DNA from: an uncultured Eubacterium sp.
Lineage (GTDB): Bacteria > Bacillota > Clostridia > Lachnospirales > Lachnospiraceae
Assembly (NCBI GenBank): GCA_910586045.1
Contig: CAJUIH010000033.1
Coordinates: forward strand, 1 to 27,335
Length of the DNA stretch: 27,335 nucleotides
Direction: 5' to 3'
Shown here piece by piece: positions 16,055-23,622 of the stretch; the stretch's first letter is position 1, and every line of letters begins with the position of its first letter. A program made the translations under genes and the position numbers. The notes beneath the pieces were generated by a model, which saw only the letters and a list, made by a program, of their open reading frames with translations, was not told the DNA's origin and made no database searches.

Positions 16055-16849
16055 ATGGATCATATAAAATTAAATGGAAAGAAAACCTATGAATACGTTT
16101 TTAACTATTTTTCCGAACAGATTTTGTCCGGAGCGTTAAAAATCAACGACAAAATTCCAACCGAGCGTGAAATTGCGGAAAAACTGGGCGTCAGCCGCAA
16201 TTCCATCCGGGAGGTCATGCATATGCTGGAGATTACCGGGCTGATCGAATGTATGCAGGGCAGCGGCAATTATGTCCGCTGTGATCCAATGGAATATATG
16301 ATGAAATCGGTCAATATGGTGATGGCGCTGATGCAGATTGATTATGCGGAAGTATTGAATATCCGGATCGGTTATGAATACGCGGCGGTCAGGCAGGCGA
16401 TCCATCAGGCGCAGCCGGAAGAAATCGAAGAGCTGCACCGGATTTTATTAAAAATGGACCAGCCGATGAGTTCAAAGGAAAGCGCAAAGCTGGATGTGGA
16501 ATTTCACCATAAGCTGGTCAGCGCTTCCCATAACCGGCTGCTGATTTTATATAATTCCATGCTGTATAATTTGATGGACCAGTTTATCGAAAATTTCCGT
16601 ACAAAAATTCTGATGAATAAAATGCGGGCAGAACTGTTAAGGCGTTCCCACTGGGCGATCTACAACGCGCTGCTGGAAAAAGACCTGCAGGCTGCAATGC
16701 TCGCGTTTGACAAGCATTTCCGTATTGTACAGGATCAATTGGATAAAATATTGCAAAAAGAGTCCGATAAAAAACAGGCGGATCCAAAAGAGCCGGATCC
16801 AAAAGAAACGGATAAAAAAGAATCCGGCAAAAAAGAATCTGAGAAATAG
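16055..16849 (+). CDS. lldR: GntR/FadR-family regulator, probable LldR of the lactate operon
   Basis: Transcription factor of 264 residues. Residues about 11-75 are a GntR winged helix ('KIPTEREIAEKLGVSRNSIR' and 'GLIECMQGSGNYV'). Residues about 90-230 are an FCD ligand domain with the metal-binding set Asp147, His151, His199 and His221. FCD regulators of the LldR/LutR/PdhR type bind ATTGG-N5-CCAAT-like palindromes and respond to lactate or similar acids. Three such palindromes lie before lctP, and the gene directly follows the lactate operon. The C-terminus is odd: residues 235-264 are a Lys/Asp/Glu-rich tail made of five-residue repeats (see the repeat entry) that is absent from usual family members. 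The next gene starts 11 nt downstream. Lactate as ligand is inferred from context. Confidence 0.88.
   Translation: MDHIKLNGKKTYEYVFNYFSEQILSGALKINDKIPTEREIAEKLGVSRNSIREVMHMLEITGLIECMQGSGNYVRCDPMEYMMKSVNMVMALMQIDYAEVLNIRIGYEYAAVRQAIHQAQPEEIEELHRILLKMDQPMSSKESAKLDVEFHHKLVSASHNRLLILYNSMLYNLMDQFIENFRTKILMNKMRAELLRRSHWAIYNALLEKDLQAAMLAFDKHFRIVQDQLDKILQKESDKKQADPKEPDPKETDKKESGKKESEK
16766..16846 (+). repeat. 15-bp tandem repeats coding the regulator's tail
   Basis: Five consecutive 15-bp units plus a partial one encode DKKQA, DPKEP, DPKET, DKKES, GKKES and EK. Units 2 and 3 share GATCCAAAAGA and units 4 and 5 share AAAAAAGAATC. The reading frame is kept whatever the copy number, so replication slippage would change tail length without breaking the protein. 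Confidence 0.75.
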
Positions 16850-16860
16850 GAGAGGTATTT

Positions 16861-17967
16861 ATGGGTAATATGGGTAAAACAGCATCGACAGCCGCCCGAA
16901 ACGGCGCGATTGATTTCTGGAAATTTTTGTTTTCGGTTTTGATCGTTCAGTTCCATTCTTCCAACATGGTAGCGGACGGTTCGGTTCCTTTTGAGGGCGG
17001 GGCAATTGCGGTCGAGTTTTTCTTTCTCGTATCCGGGTATTTGATGGCGGCTTCCATTATGCGGCGGGACGAAGCGTCCATTGTCATAGGCCGTGACAGC
17101 CGCAAATTTTTGTTTCATAAAATACAGGGGCTGTGTCCGGAATTTCTGATTGCGTGGGGCATTGGCTTTATCGTGCAGCATATCGCAAAAGAACAGGTAA
17201 CAAAGGGTTCGCTGATCCAGGATTTTATGACCGGAATCTGGGAACTGTTTTTTTTAAGGGAATCCGGCCTGACCGGGTTTATATCAAATCCGGCCGCATG
17301 GTATATCTCGGCCATGCTGCTTGCCATGCTTGTGCTTGTCCCGCTGTTTTTTAAAAACCGGGATTTGTTTATCAATGTGTGGGCGCCGGTTATCGCCATT
17401 GCGACGCTTGGTTACCTGTGCAAAAATTTGGGCAATCTGCGGGAGCCGACAAGCTGGCTTGGCTTTACGTATAAAGGCGTGGTGCGCGCTTTCGGGGAAT
17501 TATGCCTCGGCACGATCTGCTGGGCGGTATGCTGCGGTTTACGGAAGGTTCGGTTGTCTGCATTGGGCCGTCTGCTGGTGACCCTGGTGGAACTAGGCTG
17601 TTATTTGCTTGTGATTGCATGGTCGTACAGCCACAGGGGGTCCAAAATGGATTTCGTCATGCTGCTGTTATTCGCGGTCGGCGTCATTATGACTTTCAGC
17701 AGCCAGGGCCTTCTTTCATCCGTTTTTAACAAACCTGTCGTATATTTTCTTGGGAAGATCAGTTTTCCGATTTTTCTGTCGCATAATTATTGGAGCCATG
17801 CGCTGCCGCGGATTTTTCCGGGACAGGCTTATGCGCAGCTATATCCGAAATACCTAGCGGCTACGGTTCTTACAACAGTGGTTATTTACTGGACCGCAAA
17901 GGGAATCCGGGCGGTTTTGCCGGGCTTTTTGGCTTTGTGCAAAAAATTGCTGCTTCAGGAAGATTAA
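16861..17967 (+). CDS. Membrane acyltransferase, acyltransferase-3 family
   Basis: Integral membrane protein of 368 residues with about ten hydrophobic segments, of the acyltransferase-3 family (OatA/NodX-like). The N-terminus shows the family pattern 'NGAIDFWKFLFSVLIVQFHS' with the conserved His, then 'FFFLVSGYLMA'. Such proteins transfer acetyl or other short acyl groups to envelope sugars, using acyl-CoA on the cytoplasmic side. The C-terminal half has 'FLGKISFPIFLSHNYW', also typical. There is no extracytoplasmic SGNH domain. AGGAGAGG lies upstream and the start is 11 nt after the regulator, so the two are probably cotranscribed; why a lactate-type regulator is paired with an envelope acyltransferase is unclear. 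Acceptor substrate unknown. Confidence 0.8.
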   Translation: MGNMGKTASTAARNGAIDFWKFLFSVLIVQFHSSNMVADGSVPFEGGAIAVEFFFLVSGYLMAASIMRRDEASIVIGRDSRKFLFHKIQGLCPEFLIAWGIGFIVQHIAKEQVTKGSLIQDFMTGIWELFFLRESGLTGFISNPAAWYISAMLLAMLVLVPLFFKNRDLFINVWAPVIAIATLGYLCKNLGNLREPTSWLGFTYKGVVRAFGELCLGTICWAVCCGLRKVRLSALGRLLVTLVELGCYLLVIAWSYSHRGSKMDFVMLLLFAVGVIMTFSSQGLLSSVFNKPVVYFLGKISFPIFLSHNYWSHALPRIFPGQAYAQLYPKYLAATVLTTVVIYWTAKGIRAVLPGFLALCKKLLLQED

Positions 17968-18057
17968 TCGGAAACAAAGATCCGGAATAAGCCGGGCGCG
18001 GACCATGGAAATACACACAGACGGTACCGGGGCGGCGGGAAAAGGACGAATGTTTTT

Positions 18058-18732
18058 ATGAAAATACTGGTAGTAGAAGACGAAAAGGATATGAACCATA
18101 TTATTACGAAAGAACTTAGGGAAGAAGGGTATCTGGTGGATAGCTGTTATGACGGGGACAGCGCTTACGATTACCTGACGATGGAAGAATATGACGGGGT
18201 GGTGCTGGATATCATGCTTCCGGGAATGAATGGATTCGAGCTGTTAAAAAAAGCCCGCGGCAAAGGAGTGCAGACGCCCGTTTTGTTTTTATCGGCCCGC
18301 AGCAGGGTGGATGATATCGTACAGGGGCTGGATATCGGAGCCGACGATTATCTGGTAAAGCCGTTTGCTTTTCGCGAACTGTCCGCGCGCGTACGCGCAA
18401 TGACGCGCAAAAAGGCAGGCGTGCGTGAAAATATTTACCGCTGCGGGGAGCTGACGGTCGATGTGAACGGACATTTGGTAACGCGCGCAGAAACGCAGAT
18501 CAGTTTATCCCCGAAAGAATTTGCCATACTTTTGTATTTGATCCGCAATCAGAATATAGTCGTAACCAGGGAGCAGATCGAAGCCAATATCTGGGATATC
18601 GACCATGACAGCTATTCCAATGTGATTGACGTCTATATCCGCTATCTGCGCAAAAAAATCGATGATCCGTATGAAGCAAAGCTGATTCATACAATCCGAG
18701 GGGTGGGATATGTATTAAGGGAGCAGGAATAA
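18058..18732 (+). CDS. OmpR-family response regulator
   Basis: Two-component regulator of 224 residues. The receiver domain (1-115) has the acidic pocket 'VVEDEKD', the phosphoacceptor Asp51 in 'VVLDIMLPGMNG', Ser79 and Lys101 in 'DDYLVKPF'. Residues about 125-222 form an OmpR-type winged helix ('LSPKEFAILLYLIRNQN', 'VIDVYIRYLRKKIDD', 'TIRGVGYVLRE'). It lies 90 nt after the acyltransferase. The ribosome site is poor: AGGA is about 12 nt away, and a three-codon ORF (ATG TTT TTA TGA, 18050-18061) overlaps the start. The kinase follows directly. The ligand and regulon cannot be told from the sequence; it resembles CutR/ArlR-type systems. Confidence 0.92.
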   Translation: MKILVVEDEKDMNHIITKELREEGYLVDSCYDGDSAYDYLTMEEYDGVVLDIMLPGMNGFELLKKARGKGVQTPVLFLSARSRVDDIVQGLDIGADDYLVKPFAFRELSARVRAMTRKKAGVRENIYRCGELTVDVNGHLVTRAETQISLSPKEFAILLYLIRNQNIVVTREQIEANIWDIDHDSYSNVIDVYIRYLRKKIDDPYEAKLIHTIRGVGYVLREQE

Positions 18733-18761
18733 AACAGGTTTCGATCGGGCGGCATTTTCTT

Positions 18762-20072
18762 TTGCTTTTAACGATGGCGCTTGCGGCGATGGCAGCCTGC
18801 ATGCTGGTATTTGTCCATATTTTAGCAAATGTGGCTGTCGAATATGATATTAAGCGGAATATGGAGCGGGAACTGTATCAGTTTAAGAAAGAGGTCACAG
18901 TCGATGCCGCAGGGGAAGTCCGCTGCAGCGACGAGTTTCTTCGGACGGATGAATTTTGTTTTATGGTGCTTGATGCGGATGGGAACGTCCTGCTCGGGGA
19001 ATATCCGAATGGCTGTCCGCGGGATGTATGTCCGCAGCTAAAAAAATTGCATGAAGTAACCGCCGGGCGGGAAGTGTATTATATTCGGGATATACGCAGG
19101 AACTTTTATAAAAGAAAGCAGGTGTATCTTCGCGTGGTTGTACGCCATTCGGACATTTACAGCCGTTACCAGACGATGGAATACTTATCCTATGTCAGCA
19201 TTCTTATAGTATGCAGCATTGCCATTTTAGGCGGGATCCTTTTATCCAGACGGATCTCCAGTTCGCTCAAATCGATGTGCCAGTCGGCGGAAGCGATCGG
19301 CAGGGACCAGAACCTGTCGGAGCGGATGGCATACAACGGCAGATATTATGAACTGGCTGTATTGGCGCAGGCAAATAACCGGATGCTCGACCGGTTTGAA
19401 GAGATCTTCCGCCAGCAGGAACAGTTTACGTCCGATGTGGCGCATGAGCTGCGCACGCCGGTTGCGGTCATGACGGCGCAGTGCCAGTATGTCCAGGGCC
19501 GTCCGGTTCAAATCGAAGACTACCGGGAGGCCTTTGAAATTATTGAGCGCCAGTCAGTGAAAATCACCGAAATTATCGCCAGGCTGTTGGAATTGTCAAG
19601 ACTGGATTATGACCGCAGGCAGATTCAGGCGGAAGACGTCGACCTGCCGGAGATCGTCCAGTCCATCTGCGAAGATTTACAGCAAAAGGCAGGGGATACC
19701 CTGCGGTTTCGCATGCATCTGGCACAGGCGCAGGCGATCGGCGATATCAGTCTCGTCGCAATCGCGATACAAAATCTGGTGACGAATGCGGTCAAGTATA
19801 GCGCGCAGGGCAGCCTGATTGAAATAGAAACCGGGCAGAAAGAGCAGATGGCCTTTGTGGAAGTAAAAGATCATGGCATAGGGATTTCGCAGGAAGATAT
19901 GGCGTATATTTTTAAGCGGTTTTATAAAGCTGATAAATCCAGAAATTCGCAGGGCTTTGGCCTTGGGCTTCCATTGACGATGAAAATCGCAGAAAAACAT
20001 GGCGGGAATGTGCTTGCCGAAAGCGTGCCGGGGCAGGGGAGCACGTTTACGCTGCTGCTGCCGGGTGCGTAA
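18762..20072 (+). CDS. Sensor histidine kinase of the adjacent pair
   Basis: Membrane sensor kinase. From the TTG at 18762 it is 436 residues: transmembrane segment about 3-24, an extracytoplasmic domain of about 115 residues, a second transmembrane segment about 142-161, HAMP, a HisKA domain with the phosphorylated His228 in 'SDVAHELRTPVAVM', and an HATPase domain ('IQNLVTNAVKYS', 'VKDHGIGIS', 'GFGLGLPLTMKIAEKHGG'). The start is uncertain. The frame stays open upstream and reads 'KQVSIGRHFLL' from 18732, which looks like real coding sequence, but no ATG or GTG precedes it; the codon where one is expected is ATA (18729-18731), overlapping the regulator's stop. TTG 18762 has GGGCGG 9 nt upstream; ATG 18774 is another option. 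Confidence 0.88.
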   Translation: MLLTMALAAMAACMLVFVHILANVAVEYDIKRNMERELYQFKKEVTVDAAGEVRCSDEFLRTDEFCFMVLDADGNVLLGEYPNGCPRDVCPQLKKLHEVTAGREVYYIRDIRRNFYKRKQVYLRVVVRHSDIYSRYQTMEYLSYVSILIVCSIAILGGILLSRRISSSLKSMCQSAEAIGRDQNLSERMAYNGRYYELAVLAQANNRMLDRFEEIFRQQEQFTSDVAHELRTPVAVMTAQCQYVQGRPVQIEDYREAFEIIERQSVKITEIIARLLELSRLDYDRRQIQAEDVDLPEIVQSICEDLQQKAGDTLRFRMHLAQAQAIGDISLVAIAIQNLVTNAVKYSAQGSLIEIETGQKEQMAFVEVKDHGIGISQEDMAYIFKRFYKADKSRNSQGFGLGLPLTMKIAEKHGGNVLAESVPGQGSTFTLLLPGA

Positions 20073-20149
20073 ACGGCGCGTGAACGGCTAAAGAACTACA
20101 AAAACCCTGCCGCGCGTGCCGCGGGGCGATGGAAAGGGTGTGGGAAGCA

Positions 20150-21381
20150 ATGGGGACGCAGAAAAAGAAACTGCCTATTGGTATCGAAGATTTTGAAGAA
20201 CTTCGATCAGAAGCGTTTTATTATATCGATAAAACAGGGCTGATCAGAGATTTGCTGCAGGATTGGGGCAAAATGAACCTGTTTACCCGTCCGCGCAGAT
20301 TTGGGAAATCGCTGAATATGAGCATGCTGGATAAATTTTTTTCGCCGGATGGGGATAAGCGTATTTTCGACGGATTGGAAATAGCCAAAGAAACGGCATT
20401 GTGCAGGGAATATATGGGAAAATACCCAGTTGTGTCTGTATCGCTCAAAGGCATTGAAGCAAGGACATACGAAACGGCGTTTCAGATGGCAGCCCTGATG
20501 ATAAAAAGGGCGGCGGCAAATGTTCAGGATCTTTTAGACAGTGCTGTTTTAAGTGAGCAGGATAAAAAAGACTACCGCAGGCTTTTGGATTATCCTATGA
20601 CAGAGGCGGTTTTTTGTGACAGCCTGCGCGTATTGTCGGAGTTGCTCCGGAAGCATTACGGCAGGAAAGTGATTCTGCTGATTGATGAATACGATGTTCC
20701 TTTGGCAAAGGCTTATGAAAATGGATATTATGACCGGATGATCCTGTTGATCCACAATCTGCTTGGACAGGCGTTAAAGACGAACAGCAGTTTGAAATTT
20801 GCAGTACTGACCGGATGCCTGCGGATTTCAAAGGAAAGTATGTTTACCGGGTTAAATAATCTGCGGGTATTGTCTGTCTCAGATATCGAATTTGCGGAAT
20901 ATTTTGGATTTACAGACCAGGAAGTCAGGGTGCTTTTGGAATATTACGGTTGTTCTGACCATTTTGACAGCATAAAAAAATGGTATGACGGATATCAATT
21001 TGGAAATACGAAAGTGTACTGTCCATGGGACGTCGTCTGCCATCTTGCCAAAATCCGTGTGGATCAGACAATACCGCCGCAAAACTATTGGATCAATACC
21101 AGCGGCAATGACGCAGTGAAACGATTTATTCGAGAATCCGCAAATGCCGCGGTAAAACGGGAAATAGAACGTCTCATTGCCGGAGAAGTCATTACAAAAG
21201 AAGTGTATCAGGAGCTTACCTATCCGGAAATGTATCAAACGATTGACCATATTTGGAGTATGAGGAAGATCTGGCAGACGACGGGATGGAAACGATTCTG
21301 AAATATGGAATTGCATGTTATAAAAAACGGTGTAAGGTTCTGGTCGCGGAATCAGAAAAACCACTTGCCAATCTCCGCTGA
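20150..21381 (+). pseudogene. Broken AAA-ATPase-like / PD-(D/E)XK family gene
   Basis: The first part encodes an intact AAA-ATPase-like domain: 'LPIGIEDFEELRSEAFYYID' at the start, a Walker A region 'RPRRFGKSLNMSMLDKFF' and Walker B 'VILLIDEYDVPLAKA'. Full-length family members, which I recall as roughly 500-570 residues, end in a PD-(D/E)XK nuclease-like domain. Here the frame runs to 'TIDHIWSM' and stops at 21301 after an unrelated tail. The family's typical C-terminal end survives in another frame from about 21259 to the stop at 21381: 'YEEDLADDGMETILKYGIAC' then 'YKKRCKVLVAE'. The simplest reading is an internal deletion near 21257-21262 that removed most of the nuclease domain and shifted frame. 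ATG 20150 is preferred, with AAAGGG and GGGA upstream. Its biological role is unknown even when intact; such genes are numerous in gut Clostridia and Bacteroidetes. Confidence 0.82.
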
Positions 21382-21392
21382 TTCAGTATAAT
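21365..21392 (+). promoter_or_regulatory. Promoter of the thioesterase-cvfB unit
   Basis: TTGCCA (21365-21370) and TATAAT (21387-21392) spaced by 16 bp. The start point would be near 21399, giving a leader of only about 15 nt that holds the GGAGG site. The -35 box lies within the remnant 3' end of the broken ATPase gene. Confidence 0.7.
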
Positions 21393-21413
21393 GGAACTGA
21401 TGGAGGAAAAAAC

Positions 21414-22148
21414 ATGTATACATGGGAAACAAGAGTCCGCTACAGCGAGTGCGGCAGATCGAAACAGACAGGGCCGGCGGTGCTGTTTGATTATATGCAG
21501 GACGCGTGTACCTTTCAGGCGGAAGAACTCGGGGTGGGGCCCGCGTTTATGAAAGCGCGCCAGTGCGCGTGGATTTTAAAAAGCTGGCAGGCGGATATTG
21601 CGCGTTATCCGGGCTTTGGCGAAACAATCAGGATCGCTACCTGGCCGTATGATTTTCATGGCTTTTATGGCTGTCGGAATTTTGAGATTACAGATCAAAC
21701 AGGCACGGTGCTTGTCAGGGCAAATTCCATCTGGGTATTTATCGATCTGCAAAAAGGCCGGCCCGTTAAAATCATTCCGGAGGTTGCATCTGCCTACACG
21801 CTAAAAGAGCGGCTGGAAATGGAATACACCGACCGCAGGGTAGCGGATTTTGAAAGCGGGGAAGACGCGATTGCGGTTTTGGTACCGGAACATTTTATAG
21901 ATACGAACGAGCATATGAATAATACAAAATATATTCTGCTTAGCGAAGAGCTGCTGCCGTCTGATTTTAACGCGGCACGTATCCGGGTAGAATATCGGAA
22001 AGCCGCGGGATGCGGCGATACCGTATATCCGTGCATTCTGCGCCAGAAAGACATGATATCGATCGCCATCAACGACAGGCACAAAAAACCATTCGCTATT
22101 GTAGAATTTTATCGAAATCCATCGATAAAAGAAAGGAGCCGCATATGA
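21414..22148 (+). CDS. Acyl-ACP thioesterase
   Basis: Releases free fatty acid from acyl-ACP. The 244-residue protein has two tandem hotdog folds. The first contains 'VRYSECGRSKQTGPAVLFDY', a variant of the family's RYSE motif. The second has the catalytic motif 'FIDTNEHMNNTKYI' with Asp163, Asn165 and His167. Bacterial members of this plant FatA/FatB-like family are common in Clostridia. GGAGG lies 9 nt before the ATG. Its TGA overlaps the cvfB start in ATGA, so the two genes are translationally coupled. No FabT-type palindrome is near its promoter, so it appears to be expressed independently of the fab operon. Chain-length preference cannot be read from the sequence. Confidence 0.88.
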   Translation: MYTWETRVRYSECGRSKQTGPAVLFDYMQDACTFQAEELGVGPAFMKARQCAWILKSWQADIARYPGFGETIRIATWPYDFHGFYGCRNFEITDQTGTVLVRANSIWVFIDLQKGRPVKIIPEVASAYTLKERLEMEYTDRRVADFESGEDAIAVLVPEHFIDTNEHMNNTKYILLSEELLPSDFNAARIRVEYRKAAGCGDTVYPCILRQKDMISIAINDRHKKPFAIVEFYRNPSIKERSRI

Positions 22149-22978
22149 AATTAGGGGAATACCAATCGCTACAGGTTGTCAAGCAGGTGGCTTTCGGCAT
22201 CTATCTGGCGCGGACGTCAAAAGACCAGACACGGGTTCTGCTTCCGGCCAAGCAGGTTCCGCCCGGTGTCTCGATCGGCGATGCACTGGAAGTTTTTTTG
22301 TACAAGGATTCCAAAGACCGGCTGATTGCAACGACGAACCGGCCTAAATTAACGCTTGGGAGCATTGCGGCCTTACAAGTACGCTCGGTCGGGGAAATCG
22401 GCGCGTTTTTGGACTGGGGTTTGGAAAAGGACTTGTTTCTTCCGTATAAACAGATGACCCGTCCGATAGAAGCGGGCGACACAGTACTCGTAACCATGTA
22501 TATTGACAAAAGCAGCCGCCTGAGTGCCAGTATGAAAAACCTGTACGAACTGCTGTCGCGGGAGTCTGCTTATCAAAAAGACGATATGGTCAAAGGGCGG
22601 GTCTATGAATTTAGTGATAATTTCGGTACTTTTGTAGCCGTAGACGACAAATACTCCGCTATGATTCCGTCTCATGAAGACTGCAGCGACCTGCGCATCG
22701 GAGATGAAATCGAAGCAAAGGTAATGAATGTAAAACCGGACGGAAAACTGGACTTAACCCGCAGGGAAAAAGCCTATCTCCAAATAGACACAGACGCGCA
22801 GAAAGTCATGCAGGTTTTAGAAGCGCATGGCGGCGAGCTTCCTTATAATGACAAAGCATCGCCTGAGGTGATCAAACGGGAGATGAAAATGAGTAAAAAC
22901 GCGTTTAAGCGTGCCGTAGGACATTTGTACAAAGAGAGGAAAATCAAAATCACAGACAGCGGGATTCAGAAAAACTGA
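22145..22978 (+). CDS. cvfB: CvfB/YitL-like S1 RNA-binding protein
   Basis: Predicted 277-residue RNA-binding protein of the CvfB family: a short N-terminal S1-like domain ('VLLPAKQVPPGVSIGDALEV'), two further S1-type beta-barrels ('IGAFLDWGLEKDLFLPYKQM' and 'FGTFVAVDDKYSAMIP'), and a C-terminal winged helix ('EVIKREMKMSKNAFKRAVGH' and 'LYKERKIKI'). Staphylococcal CvfB affects virulence gene expression through RNA; the function in Clostridia is not settled. The ATG at 22145 is chosen over the longer frame because GAAAGGAG lies at good spacing and the ATG overlaps the upstream stop. A terminator follows. Confidence 0.88.
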   Translation: MKLGEYQSLQVVKQVAFGIYLARTSKDQTRVLLPAKQVPPGVSIGDALEVFLYKDSKDRLIATTNRPKLTLGSIAALQVRSVGEIGAFLDWGLEKDLFLPYKQMTRPIEAGDTVLVTMYIDKSSRLSASMKNLYELLSRESAYQKDDMVKGRVYEFSDNFGTFVAVDDKYSAMIPSHEDCSDLRIGDEIEAKVMNVKPDGKLDLTRREKAYLQIDTDAQKVMQVLEAHGGELPYNDKASPEVIKREMKMSKNAFKRAVGHLYKERKIKITDSGIQKN

Positions 22979-22991
22979 CGAAGACAAAAAG

Positions 22992-23024
22992 GATGGAGCA
23001 GCTTAGGGCGCCCCATCTTTTTTT
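22992..23024. terminator. Probable bidirectional terminator between cvfB and yjfB
   Basis: GATGG (22992-22996) pairs with CCATC (23013-23017), flanked by a T7 run on the plus strand (23018-23024) and an A5 run before the stem, which becomes a T-run on the minus strand. The inner part pairs poorly. Its position between convergent genes supports use from both sides. Confidence 0.6.
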
Positions 23025-23042
23025 GCGGCGGCAAAAAACCGA

Positions 23043-23237
23043 TTAAGCATAAACATCAATTTTACCGCCGATTCCCGGATTGACGGACTGTTCCATAATA
23101 CGAATCATATCAGAACCCATCTCCTGTGATACGTCGAGCTGTTTACTTAACATAGCAACGGCAATATCGCTCGGAACATCCGTAGAGGTACTCGGCATCT
23201 GCGCAAGCGCGATGTTTGTTAATGATTGAATTGGCAT
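23043..23237 (-). CDS. YjfB-family small protein (putative motility protein)
   Basis: A 64-residue protein, 'MPIQSLTNIALAQM' to 'GIGGKIDVYA', matching the YjfB-type 'putative motility protein' family as I recognise it: short, no signal peptide, a central amphipathic stretch 'DIAVAMLSKQLDVSQEMGSD'. In Bacillus subtilis yjfB is reported in the SigD motility regulon, but the molecular function is unknown. GGAGG lies 8 nt upstream of the ATG and a SigA-type promoter is visible, so it is clearly a real gene. No flagellar gene is in this window. It is the only minus-strand gene right of position 7885. Confidence 0.8.
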   Translation of the reverse strand: MPIQSLTNIALAQMPSTSTDVPSDIAVAMLSKQLDVSQEMGSDMIRIMEQSVNPGIGGKIDVYA

Positions 23238-23275
23238 GGAAGATCCTCCTTTCTTTTTTTATTCTGTGCATTTTC

Positions 23276-23304
23276 ATTATAAAGGGATTTTTGAAAAAAA
23301 GCAA
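23276..23304 (-). promoter_or_regulatory. Promoter of the YjfB-family gene
   Basis: On the minus strand TTGCTT (23299-23304) and TATAAT (23276-23281) are 17 bp apart, a SigA pattern. No SigD-type TAAA...GCCGATAT pattern is evident, in contrast to the B. subtilis gene. Confidence 0.7.
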
Positions 23305-23364
23305 TGGGCCGCAAAAGTCGCAAAAGTACGAAAAATGCCGTATATTATTTGAAAACAACGCAAT

Positions 23365-23381
23365 TGTTACGAAAGTGTTAA
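23365..23381 (+). promoter_or_regulatory. WalR-type box upstream of the NlpC/P60 gene
   Basis: TGTTAC-GAAAG-TGTTAA fits the WalR (YycF) consensus of two TGTWAH hexamers separated by 5 bp. It lies about 90 bp upstream of the -35 box, further than typical activator sites. Confidence 0.5.
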
Positions 23382-23469
23382 AAATCATTTGTTCCGGGCG
23401 AAACCCCGGCCTTTGTGATATTGCATAAAAAAAATGAGGAAAAAGTTATTATCTATGCGTTTCTGGCAA

Positions 23470-23498
23470 TTGACACATCTGGAAAGCTCTGCTATAAT
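23470..23498 (+). promoter_or_regulatory. Perfect SigA consensus promoter of the NlpC/P60 gene
   Basis: TTGACA (23470-23475), 17-bp spacer, TATAAT (23493-23498): both hexamers and the spacing are exact consensus. The start point is near 23505, leaving a leader of about 210 nt. Confidence 0.85.
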
Positions 23499-23515
23499 AA
23501 TCCCGTAAACAAGAA

Positions 23516-23532
23516 TGTAACAAAATTGTAAC
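23516..23532 (+). promoter_or_regulatory. WalR-type box just downstream of the start point
   Basis: TGTAAC-AAAAT-TGTAAC is an exact direct repeat matching TGTWAH-N5-TGTWAH. It covers about +11 to +27 of the predicted transcript, a position that suits repression. WalR controls peptidoglycan hydrolase genes in Firmicutes, and the gene downstream is one. Confidence 0.6.
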
Positions 23533-23622
23533 ATATAAAAAATCAAAAAACAGAAAGAACAAAAAAAGAATCAAGAAAAATCAAAAAAAGAAAGAATTAA
23601 ACAGAAATAAAACAGGAACACA
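23533..23622 (+). other. A-rich untranslated leader
   Basis: About 90 nt of the NlpC/P60 leader is very A-rich with few G and T, and contains two near-repeats of AAAAATCAAAAAA (23537-23550 and 23576-23590). No ORF with a ribosome site is seen in it. It would be an unstructured leader, perhaps a standby site for ribosomes or an RNA-binding target. Confidence 0.45.
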
